From Streptomyces poonensis (GTDB taxonomy: Bacteria; Actinomycetota; Actinomycetes; Streptomycetales; Streptomycetaceae), in contig NZ_BMVW01000004.1 of the NCBI RefSeq assembly GCF_014650915.1, positions 1-64,000 of the forward strand: a stretch of 64,000 nt of DNA. Direction: 5' to 3'. A program made the position numbers and the translations under genes. Of the stretch, positions 47,942 to 57,036 are shown in pieces; position 1 is the stretch's first letter, and every line of letters begins with the position of its first letter. Under the pieces are notes generated by a model. The model searched no databases, was not told the origin of the DNA, and was given only the letters and a program-made list of their open reading frames with translations.

Positions 47942-48216
47942 GCGCTCGATTATCCGGGCGGTCCGGAACCGGGCGGCCGGGCGAGGGCGTCGACGGCCGT
48001 GACCGGCGGGCGGGCGGAAGTGGCGCACCCCACACGTCGTAGGAATGTCCCATGAGAGGCCCGCCACGCGACCCTGGCGGGAACTCGCGTACGCTGACGG
48101 ACCACTCGCCTTCGTGGCGCGGGTCCGGAAACCGCCGCCGACCGGGCCGTGGCCGCCGGGGAGTCCCCACCCCGCGCATCCCGCCGAGCGCGAGGGAACA
48201 TCTGGGAGGTACGTAC

Positions 48217-49932
48217 ATGTCCGGGACGAGCACGGCCGCCGCGCGGTGCCGTCGGGAGGCCGGGCCCGGTGCCGACCGCTGGGTCGTGCTCGTCGTCCTC
48301 TGCGCCAGTCTGCTGCTCGTCGCCCTCGACGCGACCGTCCTGCACGTGGCGGTGCCCGCCGTCACCGAGGACCTCGGGCCCAGCGCCATCGAGCTGCTCT
48401 GGATCGTCGACGCCTATCCGCTGGTCTGTGCCGCGCTGCTGATCCTCTTCGGCACGCTGGGCGACCGGGTCGGCCGCAGACGGGTCCTCCTGCTCGGTTA
48501 CGGCCTGTTCGGCGTCGCCTCCGCGCTCGCGGCCCTGGCGAGCGAGCCGCAGGTGCTGATCGCGGCCCGCGCGCTGCTCGGCGTGGGCGGCGCCATGATC
48601 ATGCCCGCGACGCTGTCGATCCTGCGGCAGGTGTTCCCCGACCGGCGGGAGCGCGCGCTCGCGATCGGCGTCTGGAGCGCGGTGGCCGCGGTCGGCGCGG
48701 CCGTCGGGCCGCTGCTCGGCGGCTTCCTGCTGGAGCACTTCTGGTGGGGCTCGGTCTTCCTGGTCAACATCCCGCTGATGCTGGTGAGTCTGCCGGTCGG
48801 GCGGTGGCTGCTGCCCGAGTCGACCGGCGACCGCGACGGGCCGTGGGACGTGGTCGGCGCGCTGCTGGCCGCCGCCGGTCTGTTCGGCATGGTGCTGGGC
48901 GTGAAGCGGCTCGGGGGCGGCGCGTCGCTCCTCGACCCCTGGTCGTCGGCGCCGCTGCTCGCGGGCGGCGCGCTGCTGGCCGCCTTCGTCCGGCGGCAGC
49001 GGCGGCGTACGCATCCGCTGGTGGACCTGGGGATGTTCGCCCGCCCCGCGTTCGGCACGTCCGTCGGGTGCATCGTGCTGGCGATGCTGGCGCTGGTGGG
49101 CCTGGAGCTGATCGCCGCGCAGTACCTCCAGCTCGTCCTCGACCTGTCCCCGCTGCAGACGGGCCTGAGGCTGCTGCCGCTGACGATCGCGGCGATGGCG
49201 GCGGGGCTGGTGGGCTCCGGGCTGCTGCAGCGCTTCGGGCCGCGCCGCATGGTGTCGCTGGGCTTCTGCCTGACCGCGGCCGCGGTCGTCCTGCTGACGG
49301 CGATGGGCCACCAGGACCGGCCGGTACTGCTGCTCGCCGGTTTCGTGTTCCTCGGGTTCGGCCTGGAGACGACGCTCTTCGGGGCGTACGAGTCGATGCT
49401 GAGCGAGGCGCCCCCGGCGCAGGCGGGCGGGGCCGCCGCGATCGGCGAGACCTCCTACCAGCTCGGCGCCGGCATCGGCATCGCGCTGCTGGGCAGCGTG
49501 ATGAACGCGGCGTACGCGCCGGGGCTGGCGTCGGTGCCGGGTGTGCCCGAGGCGGCCTCGGCGGCGGCCGGGCACTCGCTGGGCGAGGCGTACGAGGTGG
49601 CCGGGCGGCTCGGCGGCGCGTCCGGCGACTCGCTGCGGCAGGCCGCCCGCGACTCCTTCGTGCACGGTCTGCACCTCACGCTGCTGGTCAGCGCGGGTCT
49701 GCTGCTGCTCGGCGCGGTGATGGCGCTGCGGCTGCCGCGAGGCGTCGAGGGCGCGGTGGCGGAGGGTGCGACGGCGGAGGGCACGGCGGAGGGCGTGGCA
49801 CCCCGGGCGAGCGCGGCCGGCCCGGCCGCCGCGCCGCCCGTGTCCGGTCCGCCGGCCGAGGTGCCCGCGCCCCGTGAGGCGGCCATGCCCCGTGAGGCGG
49901 CGGCCAAGCCGCGTGCCGAGTCCGTCCGCTGA
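48217..49932 (+). CDS. MFS drug exporter, DHA2 (14-helix) family
   Basis: The protein has 571 residues and about 14 membrane helices. ALDATVLHVAVPAVTEDLG lies in helix 1, motif A GDRVGRRRVLLLG follows helix 2, and the motif C region is GAAVGPLLGGFLLE in helix 5. It resembles EmrB/QacA/SmvA proton-driven exporters of cationic drugs or metabolites. A ~70-residue Ala/Pro/Glu repeat tail (AEGATAEGTAEG, PREAAMPREAA) follows the last helix. ATG 48217 has GGGAGGT at 6 bases. No regulator gene is adjacent. Confidence 0.92.
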   Translation: MSGTSTAAARCRREAGPGADRWVVLVVLCASLLLVALDATVLHVAVPAVTEDLGPSAIELLWIVDAYPLVCAALLILFGTLGDRVGRRRVLLLGYGLFGVASALAALASEPQVLIAARALLGVGGAMIMPATLSILRQVFPDRRERALAIGVWSAVAAVGAAVGPLLGGFLLEHFWWGSVFLVNIPLMLVSLPVGRWLLPESTGDRDGPWDVVGALLAAAGLFGMVLGVKRLGGGASLLDPWSSAPLLAGGALLAAFVRRQRRRTHPLVDLGMFARPAFGTSVGCIVLAMLALVGLELIAAQYLQLVLDLSPLQTGLRLLPLTIAAMAAGLVGSGLLQRFGPRRMVSLGFCLTAAAVVLLTAMGHQDRPVLLLAGFVFLGFGLETTLFGAYESMLSEAPPAQAGGAAAIGETSYQLGAGIGIALLGSVMNAAYAPGLASVPGVPEAASAAAGHSLGEAYEVAGRLGGASGDSLRQAARDSFVHGLHLTLLVSAGLLLLGAVMALRLPRGVEGAVAEGATAEGTAEGVAPRASAAGPAAAPPVSGPPAEVPAPREAAMPREAAAKPRAESVR

Positions 49933-50011
49933 GCCGTGGCGCGGTGGACCCCGGGTGGGTGCCTGCCTGGACGTGCGGGAAACTGCGTCGTAACGTCGGC
50001 GTCGACCCGTG

Positions 50012-50026
50012 ACTAGCGCTGCTAGT
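50012..50026. promoter_or_regulatory. Perfect inverted repeat at the acyl-CoA dehydrogenase promoter
   Basis: ACTAGC-GCT-GCTAGT is a perfect 6-bp inverted repeat 41 bp before ATG 50068. TAGTTT (50023-50028), a -10-like hexamer, overlaps its right arm, so a bound repressor would block the promoter. The regulator is unknown. TTTT following the repeat makes a weak terminator for the MFS gene an alternative reading. Confidence 0.45.
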
Positions 50027-50067
50027 TTTCAGTGTTCCAGTGTGCCCGGAGTACCGGAGGCTGCCCC

Positions 50068-51258
50068 ATGACCGCGTCCCCGAAGCTGCCGCCCTTCGAC
50101 CCCGCCGACCCCCTCGGCCTCGACGACCTGCTGGACGCGGAGGACCTCGCGATCCGGGACACCGTCCGCAGCTGGGCGGCGCGCCGGGTGCTGCCCCACG
50201 TCGCCGAGTGGTACGAGCGGGGCGAGCTCCCCGAGATCCGTGAACTGGCCCGGGAGCTCGGCGGGATCGGCGTCCTCGGGATGAGCCTGGACGGCTACGG
50301 CTGCGCGGGGGCCACCGCCGTGCAGTACGGGCTGGCCTGCCTGGAGCTGGAGGCCGCCGACTCGGGGATCCGCTCGCTGGTCTCCGTGCAGGGCTCCCTC
50401 GCCATGTACGCGATCCACCGCTTCGGCAGCGAGGAGCAGAAGCGGGAGTGGCTGCCGCGGATGGCCGCAGGCGAGGTCATCGGCTGCTTCGGGCTGACCG
50501 AACCGGACCACGGCTCCGACCCCGCGTCGATGCGCACGTACGCCAAGCGCGACGGCTCGGACTGGGTGCTCACCGGGCGGAAGATGTGGATCACCAACGG
50601 GTCCGTCGCCGGAGTGGCCGTGGTGTGGGCGCGCACCGACGAGGGGATCCGCGGCTTCGTCGTGCCGACGGACAGCCCCGGCTTCTCCGCGCCCGAGATC
50701 AGGCACAAGTGGTCCCTGCGGGCCTCCGTCACGAGTGAGCTGGTCATGGACGACGTACGGCTGCCCGCCGACGCCGTACTGCCGGCGGTCACCGGGCTGA
50801 AGGGCCCGCTCAGCTGTCTGTCCCACGCGCGCTACGGCATCGTGTGGGGAGCGATGGGGGCGGCGCGGGCCTGCTTCGAGGCCGCGGTCGACTACGCGAA
50901 GACGCGGGAGCAGTTCGGCAGGCCGATCGGCGGCTTCCAGCTCACCCAGGCCAAGCTCGCCGACATGGCGGTGGAGCTGCACAAGGGGATCCTGCTCGCC
51001 CACCATCTGGGGCGCCGGATGGACGCGGGACGGCTCCGTGCCGAACAGGTCAGCTTCGGGAAGCTGAACAACGTGCGCGAGGCGATCGAGATCTGCCGCA
51101 CGGCCCGTACGGTCCTGGGGGCCAACGGGATCTCCCTCGAATATCCCGTCATGCGGCACGCCACGAACCTGGAGTCCGTGCTCACCTACGAGGGCACCGT
51201 CGAGATGCACCAGCTGGTGCTGGGCAAGGCGTTCACCGGGCTCGATGCCTTCCGGTGA
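50068..51258 (+). CDS. Acyl-CoA dehydrogenase, glutaryl-CoA dehydrogenase-like
   Basis: The protein has 396 residues. FAD-binding segments GCFGLTEPDHGSDPASM (near 143) and WITNGSVAGVAVVWA are present; the catalytic Glu is in LTYEGTVEMHQL (near 375), the position used by glutaryl-CoA and most short-chain dehydrogenases. The start-to-end resemblance and the MRHATNLESVLTYEGT segment favour the glutaryl-CoA dehydrogenase group. It oxidises an acyl-CoA in the cytosol and passes electrons to ETF. ATG 50068 follows CGGAGG by 7 bases; an upstream in-frame ATG at 50032 has none. Confidence 0.9.
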   Translation: MTASPKLPPFDPADPLGLDDLLDAEDLAIRDTVRSWAARRVLPHVAEWYERGELPEIRELARELGGIGVLGMSLDGYGCAGATAVQYGLACLELEAADSGIRSLVSVQGSLAMYAIHRFGSEEQKREWLPRMAAGEVIGCFGLTEPDHGSDPASMRTYAKRDGSDWVLTGRKMWITNGSVAGVAVVWARTDEGIRGFVVPTDSPGFSAPEIRHKWSLRASVTSELVMDDVRLPADAVLPAVTGLKGPLSCLSHARYGIVWGAMGAARACFEAAVDYAKTREQFGRPIGGFQLTQAKLADMAVELHKGILLAHHLGRRMDAGRLRAEQVSFGKLNNVREAIEICRTARTVLGANGISLEYPVMRHATNLESVLTYEGTVEMHQLVLGKAFTGLDAFR

Positions 51259-51317
51259 CACCGGGAGGGGGAGGGAACGGGGGTGAGGAGCGGGCGGGGC
51301 GCGGATACCGCCCCGCC

Positions 51318-51758
51318 TCAGCTCTGGTTGAAGAAACCGTCCGTCCCGCGGCTCGCCGCCTGACCGCTCACGATCTCCGTGTCGGCGGGGGTCAGCAGGA
51401 ACACGCGGCTGGAGACCCGCTCGATGGAACCGCGCAGACCGAAGATCAGGCCGGCCGCGAAGTCGACGACGCGCTTGGCGTCGCCCGCCTCCATGTTCGT
51501 GAGGTTCATGATGACCGGGACCCCGCCGCGGAAGAGCTCGCCGATGTGCCGGGCGTCCCGGAAGCTGTCCGGGGCGACCGTGCCGATCCGGCGGCCCCTC
51601 TCCTGGGCCGAATCGGACGCGACCTTCACGCGCGGGTCGGTGACCCAGGCATCGCCGGACTCCTGCTGGCCCTCGGCGTAGTCGTCGTCGTAGTAACGCT
51701 CGTCATCGTTGTCGTCGACGAGGCCAAGCCAGGCACTCGCCTTGCGCACCGATCCCAT
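51318..51758 (-). CDS. sepF: SepF-like cell division protein (SepF2 type)
   Basis: The protein has 146 residues. An N-terminal helix ([12 protein letters not shown]) can bind membrane, an acidic linker ([16 protein letters not shown]) follows, and the C-terminal SepF domain contains [20 protein letters not shown] then [20 protein letters not shown]. SepF anchors FtsZ to the membrane. The location away from the dcw cluster marks it as the second, accessory SepF that streptomycetes carry. ATG 51758 has GAGGAGG at 6 bases. Its 310-bp upstream gap (51759-52068) contains an AT-only palindrome. Confidence 0.92.
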   Translation of the reverse strand: MGSVRKASAWLGLVDDNDDERYYDDDYAEGQQESGDAWVTDPRVKVASDSAQERGRRIGTVAPDSFRDARHIGELFRGGVPVIMNLTNMEAGDAKRVVDFAAGLIFGLRGSIERVSSRVFLLTPADTEIVSGQAASRGTDGFFNQS

Positions 51759-51941
51759 GGACGCCTCCTCTCACAGCGGTCTTTCTTGCTTTCCGCATCC
51801 CTATGGTCGTCCATGATGCGGATGGCGCGCCAAGTGGATAGACGCCGCGCGGGGGTTTCGTGACGGTACTGGTGCAGAGCCCATCCGTACAGAGCCCGTG
51901 TGCCCCAAGGCCTCTGACGTACACGGCTGCTGACTGTGAGT

Positions 51942-51954
51942 GAAATAATATTTC
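51942..51954. promoter_or_regulatory. AT-rich palindrome between sepF2 and the DUF5685 gene
   Basis: GAAATAATATTTC is a 13-bp palindrome with an odd central base, lying about midway between the divergent starts. A run of A and T this long is very rare in this sequence, so a protein-binding role is likely. Which gene it controls is not clear. Confidence 0.4.
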
Positions 51955-52289
51955 TCGCGGCGGACGGGTGACGGGCGGTGCGTCCGGGTGAGGAGCGGGC
52001 CCCCATTACGATGCGGCGAACCGATGATCACATCGGAGCGGGGCCGCTGTCGGACACGGGGGAGTGTCATGTTCGGAATCGTCAGGCCGTGTGCCCATCG
52101 TCTCGGTGACGGGCTGCGCGCCGACTGGATGGCCCATCTCTGCGGCCTCTGCCTCGCCCTGCGCGGGGACCACGGGCAGCTCGCCCGGATCGTCACCAAT
52201 TACGATGGGCTGCTGGTCTCGGTATTGACGGAGGCTCAGGCGCCGCGCGAGCGGTCCGCCGGATGGCGGCGCACCGCCGGCCCCTGCCC

Positions 52290-52330
52290 TTCCCCAAGTT
52301 CTCGGCTGCGCTCGAACAGGGGAGACCCCA
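52290..52330 (-). repeat. Short interspersed repeat, copy 1
   Basis: The ~41-bp element (core TCTCGGCTGCGCTCGAACAG flanked by CCCC and GGGG) is inserted in frame in the DUF5685 gene. Its reverse complement matches 52440-52481 at roughly 36 of 40 positions. It resembles, from memory, a short intergenic repeat common in streptomycetes. Confidence 0.8.
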
Positions 52331-52439
52331 ACCGGGGCACGCGCACCGCCTCGGTCGCCCGCGGCGAGGGCGCCCGGCTCGCCGCCGCCGTCTCCCTGGT
52401 GCTCGCCTCGGCCAAGGTCCGGGACCACGTGGCCGACGA

Positions 52440-52481
52440 TGGGGGTCCCCCCTGCTCGAGCGAAGCCGAGAGCTTGGGGGA
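52440..52481 (+). repeat. Short interspersed repeat, copy 2
   Basis: This is the inverted partner of copy 1, 109 bp away, with the cleaner core CTGCTCGAGCGAAGCCGAGA. It ends in GGGGGAGGGG, which lies just before ATG 52488 and could act as a ribosome binding site. Its insertion shifts the DUF5685 frame. Confidence 0.8.
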
Positions 52482-52487
52482 GGGGTC

Positions 52488-53309
52488 ATGGCCCGCGGGC
52501 CGGTACGGCTCGCCGCGCGCCGCGTCGCCGAGAGCTGGGACCGAGCCGGCGCCCGTACCGGTTCGGACCTCGGCTTCGACACGGCCCTGCTGGTCGACGC
52601 CGTGGACCGCCAGGTCGGCGTCGAGGCGCTCGCCGGGCCCGGGACCCCGCTCCTGACGGTCACCGAGCCGACCGAGACGGCGACCGCCGCCGCCTTCGCC
52701 CACACCGCGCTGCTGGCCGGACGGCCGGAGAACGCCGGGCCGCTCGCCGAGGCGGGCCGCCTCTTCGGACGGCTCGCCCATCTGCTGGACGCGGTGGAGG
52801 ACCGCGAGGCCGATGCCGCGTCAGGTGCCTGGAATCCCCTGAGCGCGACCGGCACGTCCCTCGCCGAGGCCCGGCGGCTCGCCGAGGACGCGCTGCACGG
52901 GATACGGCTCGCCCTGCGCGACGCCGAGTTCACGGACGGCAGACTCGCGCATGTGCTGCTCGCGCACGAACTGCGCAGGTCGGTGGACCGGGCGTTCGGG
53001 ACGGTCCCGGTGTGCGCGGCGCACCAGCCCGCCGGGCCGTACGGGCAGCCGCGGCAGCCCGCCGGACCCCACGGGCCGTACGGAGCGCCACAGCAGGGAG
53101 GCGGCGGGGCGAACCCGCTTACGGGTGGCGGAGGTTCGGGCCGGCGTGGCTTCTGGGCCGGCTGCGGGATGTTCTGGCTGCTGTGCTGCACCTGCAAGCT
53201 GTGCTGTGCGAAGGAGTACGAGGGGCCCTGGTCCCGGAAGAAGCGCGAGGGCTGCTGCCGGGACTGTTGTGACAACTGTGATTGCTGCTGCCCCTGCGAC
53301 GGGTGCTGA
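52488..53309 (+). CDS. C-terminal DUF5685 fragment, possibly translated separately
   Basis: The frame encodes 273 residues from ATG 52488: ARGPVRLAARRVAES, then helices with VTEPTETATAAAFAHTALLA, a Pro/Gly linker and a Cys-rich tail (LLCCTCKLCCAKEYEGPWS, then CCRDCCDNCDCCCPCDGC). The tail has about 20 cysteines in 60 residues and may bind metal. The GGGGGAGGGG end of the repeat sits 1-2 bases before the ATG's upstream TC, a close but possible spacing. The absence of stops and the normal codon use argue that this part is still under selection or was split recently. Confidence 0.6.
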   Translation: MARGPVRLAARRVAESWDRAGARTGSDLGFDTALLVDAVDRQVGVEALAGPGTPLLTVTEPTETATAAAFAHTALLAGRPENAGPLAEAGRLFGRLAHLLDAVEDREADAASGAWNPLSATGTSLAEARRLAEDALHGIRLALRDAEFTDGRLAHVLLAHELRRSVDRAFGTVPVCAAHQPAGPYGQPRQPAGPHGPYGAPQQGGGGANPLTGGGGSGRRGFWAGCGMFWLLCCTCKLCCAKEYEGPWSRKKREGCCRDCCDNCDCCCPCDGC

Positions 53310-53529
53310 GGGGAGGGGTACGCGTGTGAAGGCGTGGAAGTGAGCCGGTTCCCGTGCTCAGGGCAGGCAGCAGGCAGGGGGGCGGCTCAACAGGACGAGG
53401 ACCACACTCGACCGAAGTCGATGTGGGAGCGCGTGACCAGCCACTGCTGCGGATGCATGGGCCAAGTTGAACAGGCATCCGGTTCGGCGTCAACTCACGT
53501 GAGACGTACGGCTCACAGTCCGGACAGCC

Positions 53530-53560
53530 TTGACAGCGCGGGGAAACGCCCCCGTACTCT
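53530..53560 (+). promoter_or_regulatory. Promoter before the flavoprotein gene
   Basis: A perfect -35 TTGACA (53530-53535) is followed after 19 bp by TACTCT (53555-53560). The leader then includes the inverted repeat TGTGAAGGC/GCCTTCACA (about 53617-53668) and a short open frame before the main gene. It is the main feature of the 413-bp gap after the DUF5685 gene. Confidence 0.5.
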
Positions 53561-53666
53561 CGACGGACGGCCCTGCTGAGGGGCTCGGCCGTACGGCGCC
53601 CGCTGGGTGCGCCTGTCGTGTGAAGGCGACGACCGTGTTCGAACCGTCGCGCCACGGAGCCTTCAC

Positions 53667-53726
53667 ATGTCCTTCTCCTCCCTCCTTGTCGCCCGCAGCG
53701 CGCCCGCCGCGGAGCGCACCCGATGA
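53667..53726 (+). CDS. Upstream mini-ORF (19 residues), possible leader peptide
   Basis: ATG 53667 with GGAG 4-5 bases upstream encodes a 19-residue peptide ([19 protein letters not shown]) whose TGA overlaps the ATG of the flavoprotein gene (ATGA). Its start lies at the right arm of the inverted repeat TGTGAAGGC/GCCTTCACA, so folding could hide it. Four serines and three arginines stand out, but no clear attenuation codon run is present. It may simply couple translation. Confidence 0.4.
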   Translation: MSFSSLLVARSAPAAERTR

Positions 53727-55513
53727 GCGTCTCCGCCACCGGGCGGCCGTCCCTGGTCATCGTGGGGGCCGGTCCGCGCGGCACCGGAGTGCTGGAGCGG
53801 ATCGCCGCCAACGCGCCCGAACTGTACGGGGACACGGAACTCGACGTGCACCTCGTGGACCCGTACCCGCCGGGCGGCGGACGCATCTGGCGGCAGACGC
53901 AGTCGCCGCTGCTGTGGATGAACTCAGAGGCGCAGGACGTCACCATGTTCACCGACGAGACGGTGGACATGGCCGGCCCCGTGCGCCCGGGGCCCACCCT
54001 GCACGAGTGGGCCGCCGTCGACGGACGCTCCTTCAACGACCGGCGGCTGCTCGGCTCCTATCTGACCTGGGTGTACGAGCGGACGGTCGCCGCTCTGCCG
54101 CCCGGCGTCCGGGTCCACCGCCACGCCCGGCGCGCCCTGCGCGTCGACGGGCCGCGGCAGGGACGGCAGCGGGTGTGGCTGGAGGGCCGGCCCCGGCCCC
54201 TGCTCGCCGACCTCGTGGTGCTCACGCTCGGGCACCTCGACGCCGAACCGGACGACGAGCAGCGGCAGCTGGCCGCGTACGCCCGCGAGCACGGCCTCGT
54301 CCACCTGCCGCCGGACTTCACCGCCGACAGCGACCTCACCGCACTGGCGCCGGGCGAGCCCGTCCTCGTGCGCGGCTTCGGGCTCGCCTTCGTGGATCTG
54401 ATGGTGCTGCTGACGGAGGGCCGGGGCGGGCGCTACGCGGACGACGGGCGCGGGGAACCGGCGTACGTGCCGTCCGGGCGGGAGCCCGTCCTGTACGTCG
54501 GGTCCCGGCGCGGCGTGCCCTACCACTCCAAGATCGGTTACGACTGGGAGGGCGAACGGCCGCCGCTGCCGCGCTTCCTCGGGCCGCAGGAGGTCGACGC
54601 CCTGCTCGCCCGCCCGGACGGCGTCGACTTCCGGCGGGACGTGTGGCCGCTGGTCGAGAAGGAGCTCGGGTTCGCGCACTACCACCGGCTCTTCACGGCC
54701 CACCCCGAGCGCACGGGCATGGCGTGGGCGGACTTCGAGGCGCGGTACGCGGCCGCCGGGGGCGCCGCCGAGGTGGCCGCACTCGTCGCGGCCGCCGTGC
54801 CCGACCCCGCCGACCGCCTCGATACGGCGGCGCTCGACCGCCCGCTGGACGGGGTCGCGTACAGGTCGTACGCCGAGCTCCAGGAGGAGCTGCGGGCGTA
54901 CATCCGCGACGACCTGACGCGGCGGCACAACCCGCTGCGCAGCCAGGACCAGGCCGTCTTCCTCGCGCTGCTGTCCGTCTACGGGCAGCTGGTGCGGCTC
55001 GGGGACATCGGGCCCTGGTGGCACGGGTTCTTCAGCCACCTGGCGTCGGGGCCGCCCGGACCCCGGCTGCGGCAGATGCTCGCGCTGTCGCGGGCGGGGG
55101 TGCTGCGCTTCCTCGGCGCCGGGATGACGGTCGAGGCGGCCGGCGGGGTGTTCCGGGCCCGCAGCGCCAGTGTGCCCCGGTCGTCCGTGGCGGCCCGCGC
55201 GCTGGTCGAGGCGCGGCTGCCGCACCCCACGGCCGAGCGCACCCGGGACGCGCTGCTGCGCGGCCTGTACGCCGACGGGGCCGCCGTCACCGCCGAAGGG
55301 CTGCTCGCCGTGGACCCCGCCGACGGCCGGGTGCTCGACCGTTCGGGCCTCCCGCATCCGCGGCGCTTCGCGCTCGGCCCGCACACCGACGCCCGGGGCT
55401 CGGGCGCGTTCACCCGGCCGCGTACCGGCGGCCCGGCGTTCCGGCAGAACGACGCGACGGCGCGGGCGGCGCTCGCCTTCCTCGGGGCGCTCTCCTGCCG
55501 TAAGGCCGCCTGA
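53723..55513 (+). CDS. FAD/NAD(P)-binding protein (HpyO-type)
   Basis: The protein has 596 residues. The dinucleotide-binding fold is at the very N terminus ([20 protein letters not shown], residues 11-30), followed by the family signature [20 protein letters not shown] near 52-71 and a long helical C-terminal half. Members are putative flavin-dependent oxidoreductases with unknown substrates, cytosolic here. ATG 53723 has GGAG (53711-53714) 8 bases upstream and overlaps the stop of a 19-residue open frame. The gene stands alone, with no operon partner downstream. Confidence 0.88.
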   Translation: MSVSATGRPSLVIVGAGPRGTGVLERIAANAPELYGDTELDVHLVDPYPPGGGRIWRQTQSPLLWMNSEAQDVTMFTDETVDMAGPVRPGPTLHEWAAVDGRSFNDRRLLGSYLTWVYERTVAALPPGVRVHRHARRALRVDGPRQGRQRVWLEGRPRPLLADLVVLTLGHLDAEPDDEQRQLAAYAREHGLVHLPPDFTADSDLTALAPGEPVLVRGFGLAFVDLMVLLTEGRGGRYADDGRGEPAYVPSGREPVLYVGSRRGVPYHSKIGYDWEGERPPLPRFLGPQEVDALLARPDGVDFRRDVWPLVEKELGFAHYHRLFTAHPERTGMAWADFEARYAAAGGAAEVAALVAAAVPDPADRLDTAALDRPLDGVAYRSYAELQEELRAYIRDDLTRRHNPLRSQDQAVFLALLSVYGQLVRLGDIGPWWHGFFSHLASGPPGPRLRQMLALSRAGVLRFLGAGMTVEAAGGVFRARSASVPRSSVAARALVEARLPHPTAERTRDALLRGLYADGAAVTAEGLLAVDPADGRVLDRSGLPHPRRFALGPHTDARGSGAFTRPRTGGPAFRQNDATARAALAFLGALSCRKAA

Positions 55514-55896
55514 CCGGATCCCGGCGGGTTCTCCCGGGGTGTCCTCGCCCGGACCGGCCGGAGCGCATCCCACTCCCCGGCCAGGACGGCGCCGACCACC
55601 GTGTTCCGGGGCAATCCGCGCCGACCGCCGCAAAGGAAACACTCCGGCCGCGGACAGGGCACGCACAGAATCCTCACATTCCGTTTGACGGGATCAACCT
55701 CCGCTGGTGGCAGGCACATCGGCCACCGTGCGGCCGAAAGACCCTCTTGCGTCACTCGGTCGTACGGCCGAATACTCACCCCAGCGCCTTGTCAGGGGCA
55801 CGGCGTGTTCGCAATCCGGACACGTTCCTTGACTTGCGCCTCACGGGCCCCACCCCACCCAGCGGGCCCCCGACTTCCCTCAGGAGGGAACGAACA

Positions 55897-56802
55897 GTGA
55901 GGACTCAGCGCACCACCCCCCGTAGCGGCATAGCGAGACGGACCCGGCTGATCGCCGTGGCCGCCGGACTCGTGGCCGCGGCTGCCGTCGCAGTCCCCAA
56001 CGCCAGCGCGAGCGACGCGCAGACCTTCAGCACGACCGAGCTCAAGCAGGCCAGTTCCGCCGTCCTCGAGGCCGATGTGCCGGGCACCGCCTGGGCGGTC
56101 GACCAGAAGACCGGCAAGGTCCTCGTCACCGTCGACAGCACCGTCTCGGAGGCGGAGCTCGCCAAGATCCAGAAGGCGGCCGGTGACAACGCGGGCGCCC
56201 TCACGATCAAGCACACGCCGGGCAAGTTCAGCAAGCTGATCCAGGGCGGCGACGCCATCTACTCCGGCAGCGGACGCTGCTCCCTCGGCTTCAACGTCCG
56301 CAGCAGCAGCGGGGTCGACTACTTCATCACCGCCGGGCACTGCACCTCCGGCTCGGGCACCTGGTACGGCAACTCCAGCCGCACCACGGTCCTCGGCTCG
56401 GCGGCCGGCACCAGCTTCCCGGGCAACGACTACGGGATCGTCCGGTACAGCAACACGTCCATCGCCAAGCCGGGCACCGCCAACGGCGTCGACATCACGC
56501 GCGCGGCGACCCCGGCGGTGGGCACCACCGTCATCCGCGACGGTTCCACCACGGGCACCCACAGCGGCCGGGTCACCGCCCTCAACGCCACGGTCAACTA
56601 CGGCAGCGGCCAGACCGTCTCCGGCCTGATCCAGACCACGGTCTGCGCCGAGCCGGGTGACTCCGGCGGCCCGCTCTACGGCAGCAACGGCACCGCCTAC
56701 GGCCTGACCTCCGGCGGCAGCGGCAACTGCTCCTCCGGCGGCACGACGTTCTTCCAGCCGGTCACCGAGGCCCTGAGCGCCTACGGGGTCAGCCTCACCT
56801 GA
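55897..56802 (+). CDS. Secreted S1 serine protease, streptogrisin B-like
   Basis: The protein has 301 residues. A signal peptide (about 1-39, ending PNASAS) and an alpha-lytic-type propeptide precede the mature enzyme, which should begin near [20 protein letters not shown] (about residue 114). The triad is His in TAGHCT, Asp in NDYGIV and Ser in GDSGGP. Cys pairs match streptogrisin B. It is a secreted chymotrypsin-like protease that matures by self-cleavage. GTG 55897 has AGGAGGGA at 7 bases. A terminator follows, and the 383-bp upstream gap shows TTGACG and TTGACT but no convincing promoter. Confidence 0.94.
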   Translation: MRTQRTTPRSGIARRTRLIAVAAGLVAAAAVAVPNASASDAQTFSTTELKQASSAVLEADVPGTAWAVDQKTGKVLVTVDSTVSEAELAKIQKAAGDNAGALTIKHTPGKFSKLIQGGDAIYSGSGRCSLGFNVRSSSGVDYFITAGHCTSGSGTWYGNSSRTTVLGSAAGTSFPGNDYGIVRYSNTSIAKPGTANGVDITRAATPAVGTTVIRDGSTTGTHSGRVTALNATVNYGSGQTVSGLIQTTVCAEPGDSGGPLYGSNGTAYGLTSGGSGNCSSGGTTFFQPVTEALSAYGVSLT

Positions 56803-56888
56803 CCGGATGACGGTGCCCGGATCTCCCCGACGCATCCGGCACCACCGCACCACCGCACCACCGCCACTGGACTGCAGCCAGCAGCAGG

Positions 56889-56926
56889 CGAGCCCCCGCA
56901 CGGCACATGCCGCGCGGGGGCTCGCC
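56889..56926 (+). terminator. Terminator after the first S1 protease gene
   Basis: A perfect 12-bp inverted repeat (56889-56900 with 56915-56926) with a 14-base loop lies 87 bp after the protease stop and 111 bp before the SPFH gene. Confidence 0.6.
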
Positions 56927-57036
56927 CCGTCCGTGCGCCGGAGTTACCGTCGTAGGGCACGAGCGGCTCGTACGCGTGGCTGCGAGCGCCTGCAAGTACC
57001 TCCCTCATACGCCCACTTCGGACCCCGGGGGCCGAC

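Larger units (their letters stand above)
52069..53309 (+). pseudogene. DUF5685 family gene split by a frameshifting repeat insertion
   Basis: ATG 52069 opens MFGIVRPCAHRLGDGLRADW, the recognisable start of a DUF5685 protein (Cys-rich, unknown function). The coding sequence carries two ~41-bp interspersed repeats in opposite orientation. The first (52290-52330) keeps the frame; after the second (52440-52481) the family sequence continues one frame over (ARGPVRLAARRVAESWDRAG), so frame 1 runs out of frame to a stop at 52656 (195 residues). The Cys-rich C terminus is intact in the other frame. It is either a pseudogene or a two-part gene, since an ATG directly follows the second repeat (see next entry). 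Confidence 0.75.

Noticed and set aside
53631..53650. GTGTTCGAACC resembles a tRNA T-loop
   Set aside because: No T-stem pairing, no anticodon arm and no acceptor stem could be found around it; it lies in the leader of the flavoprotein gene.
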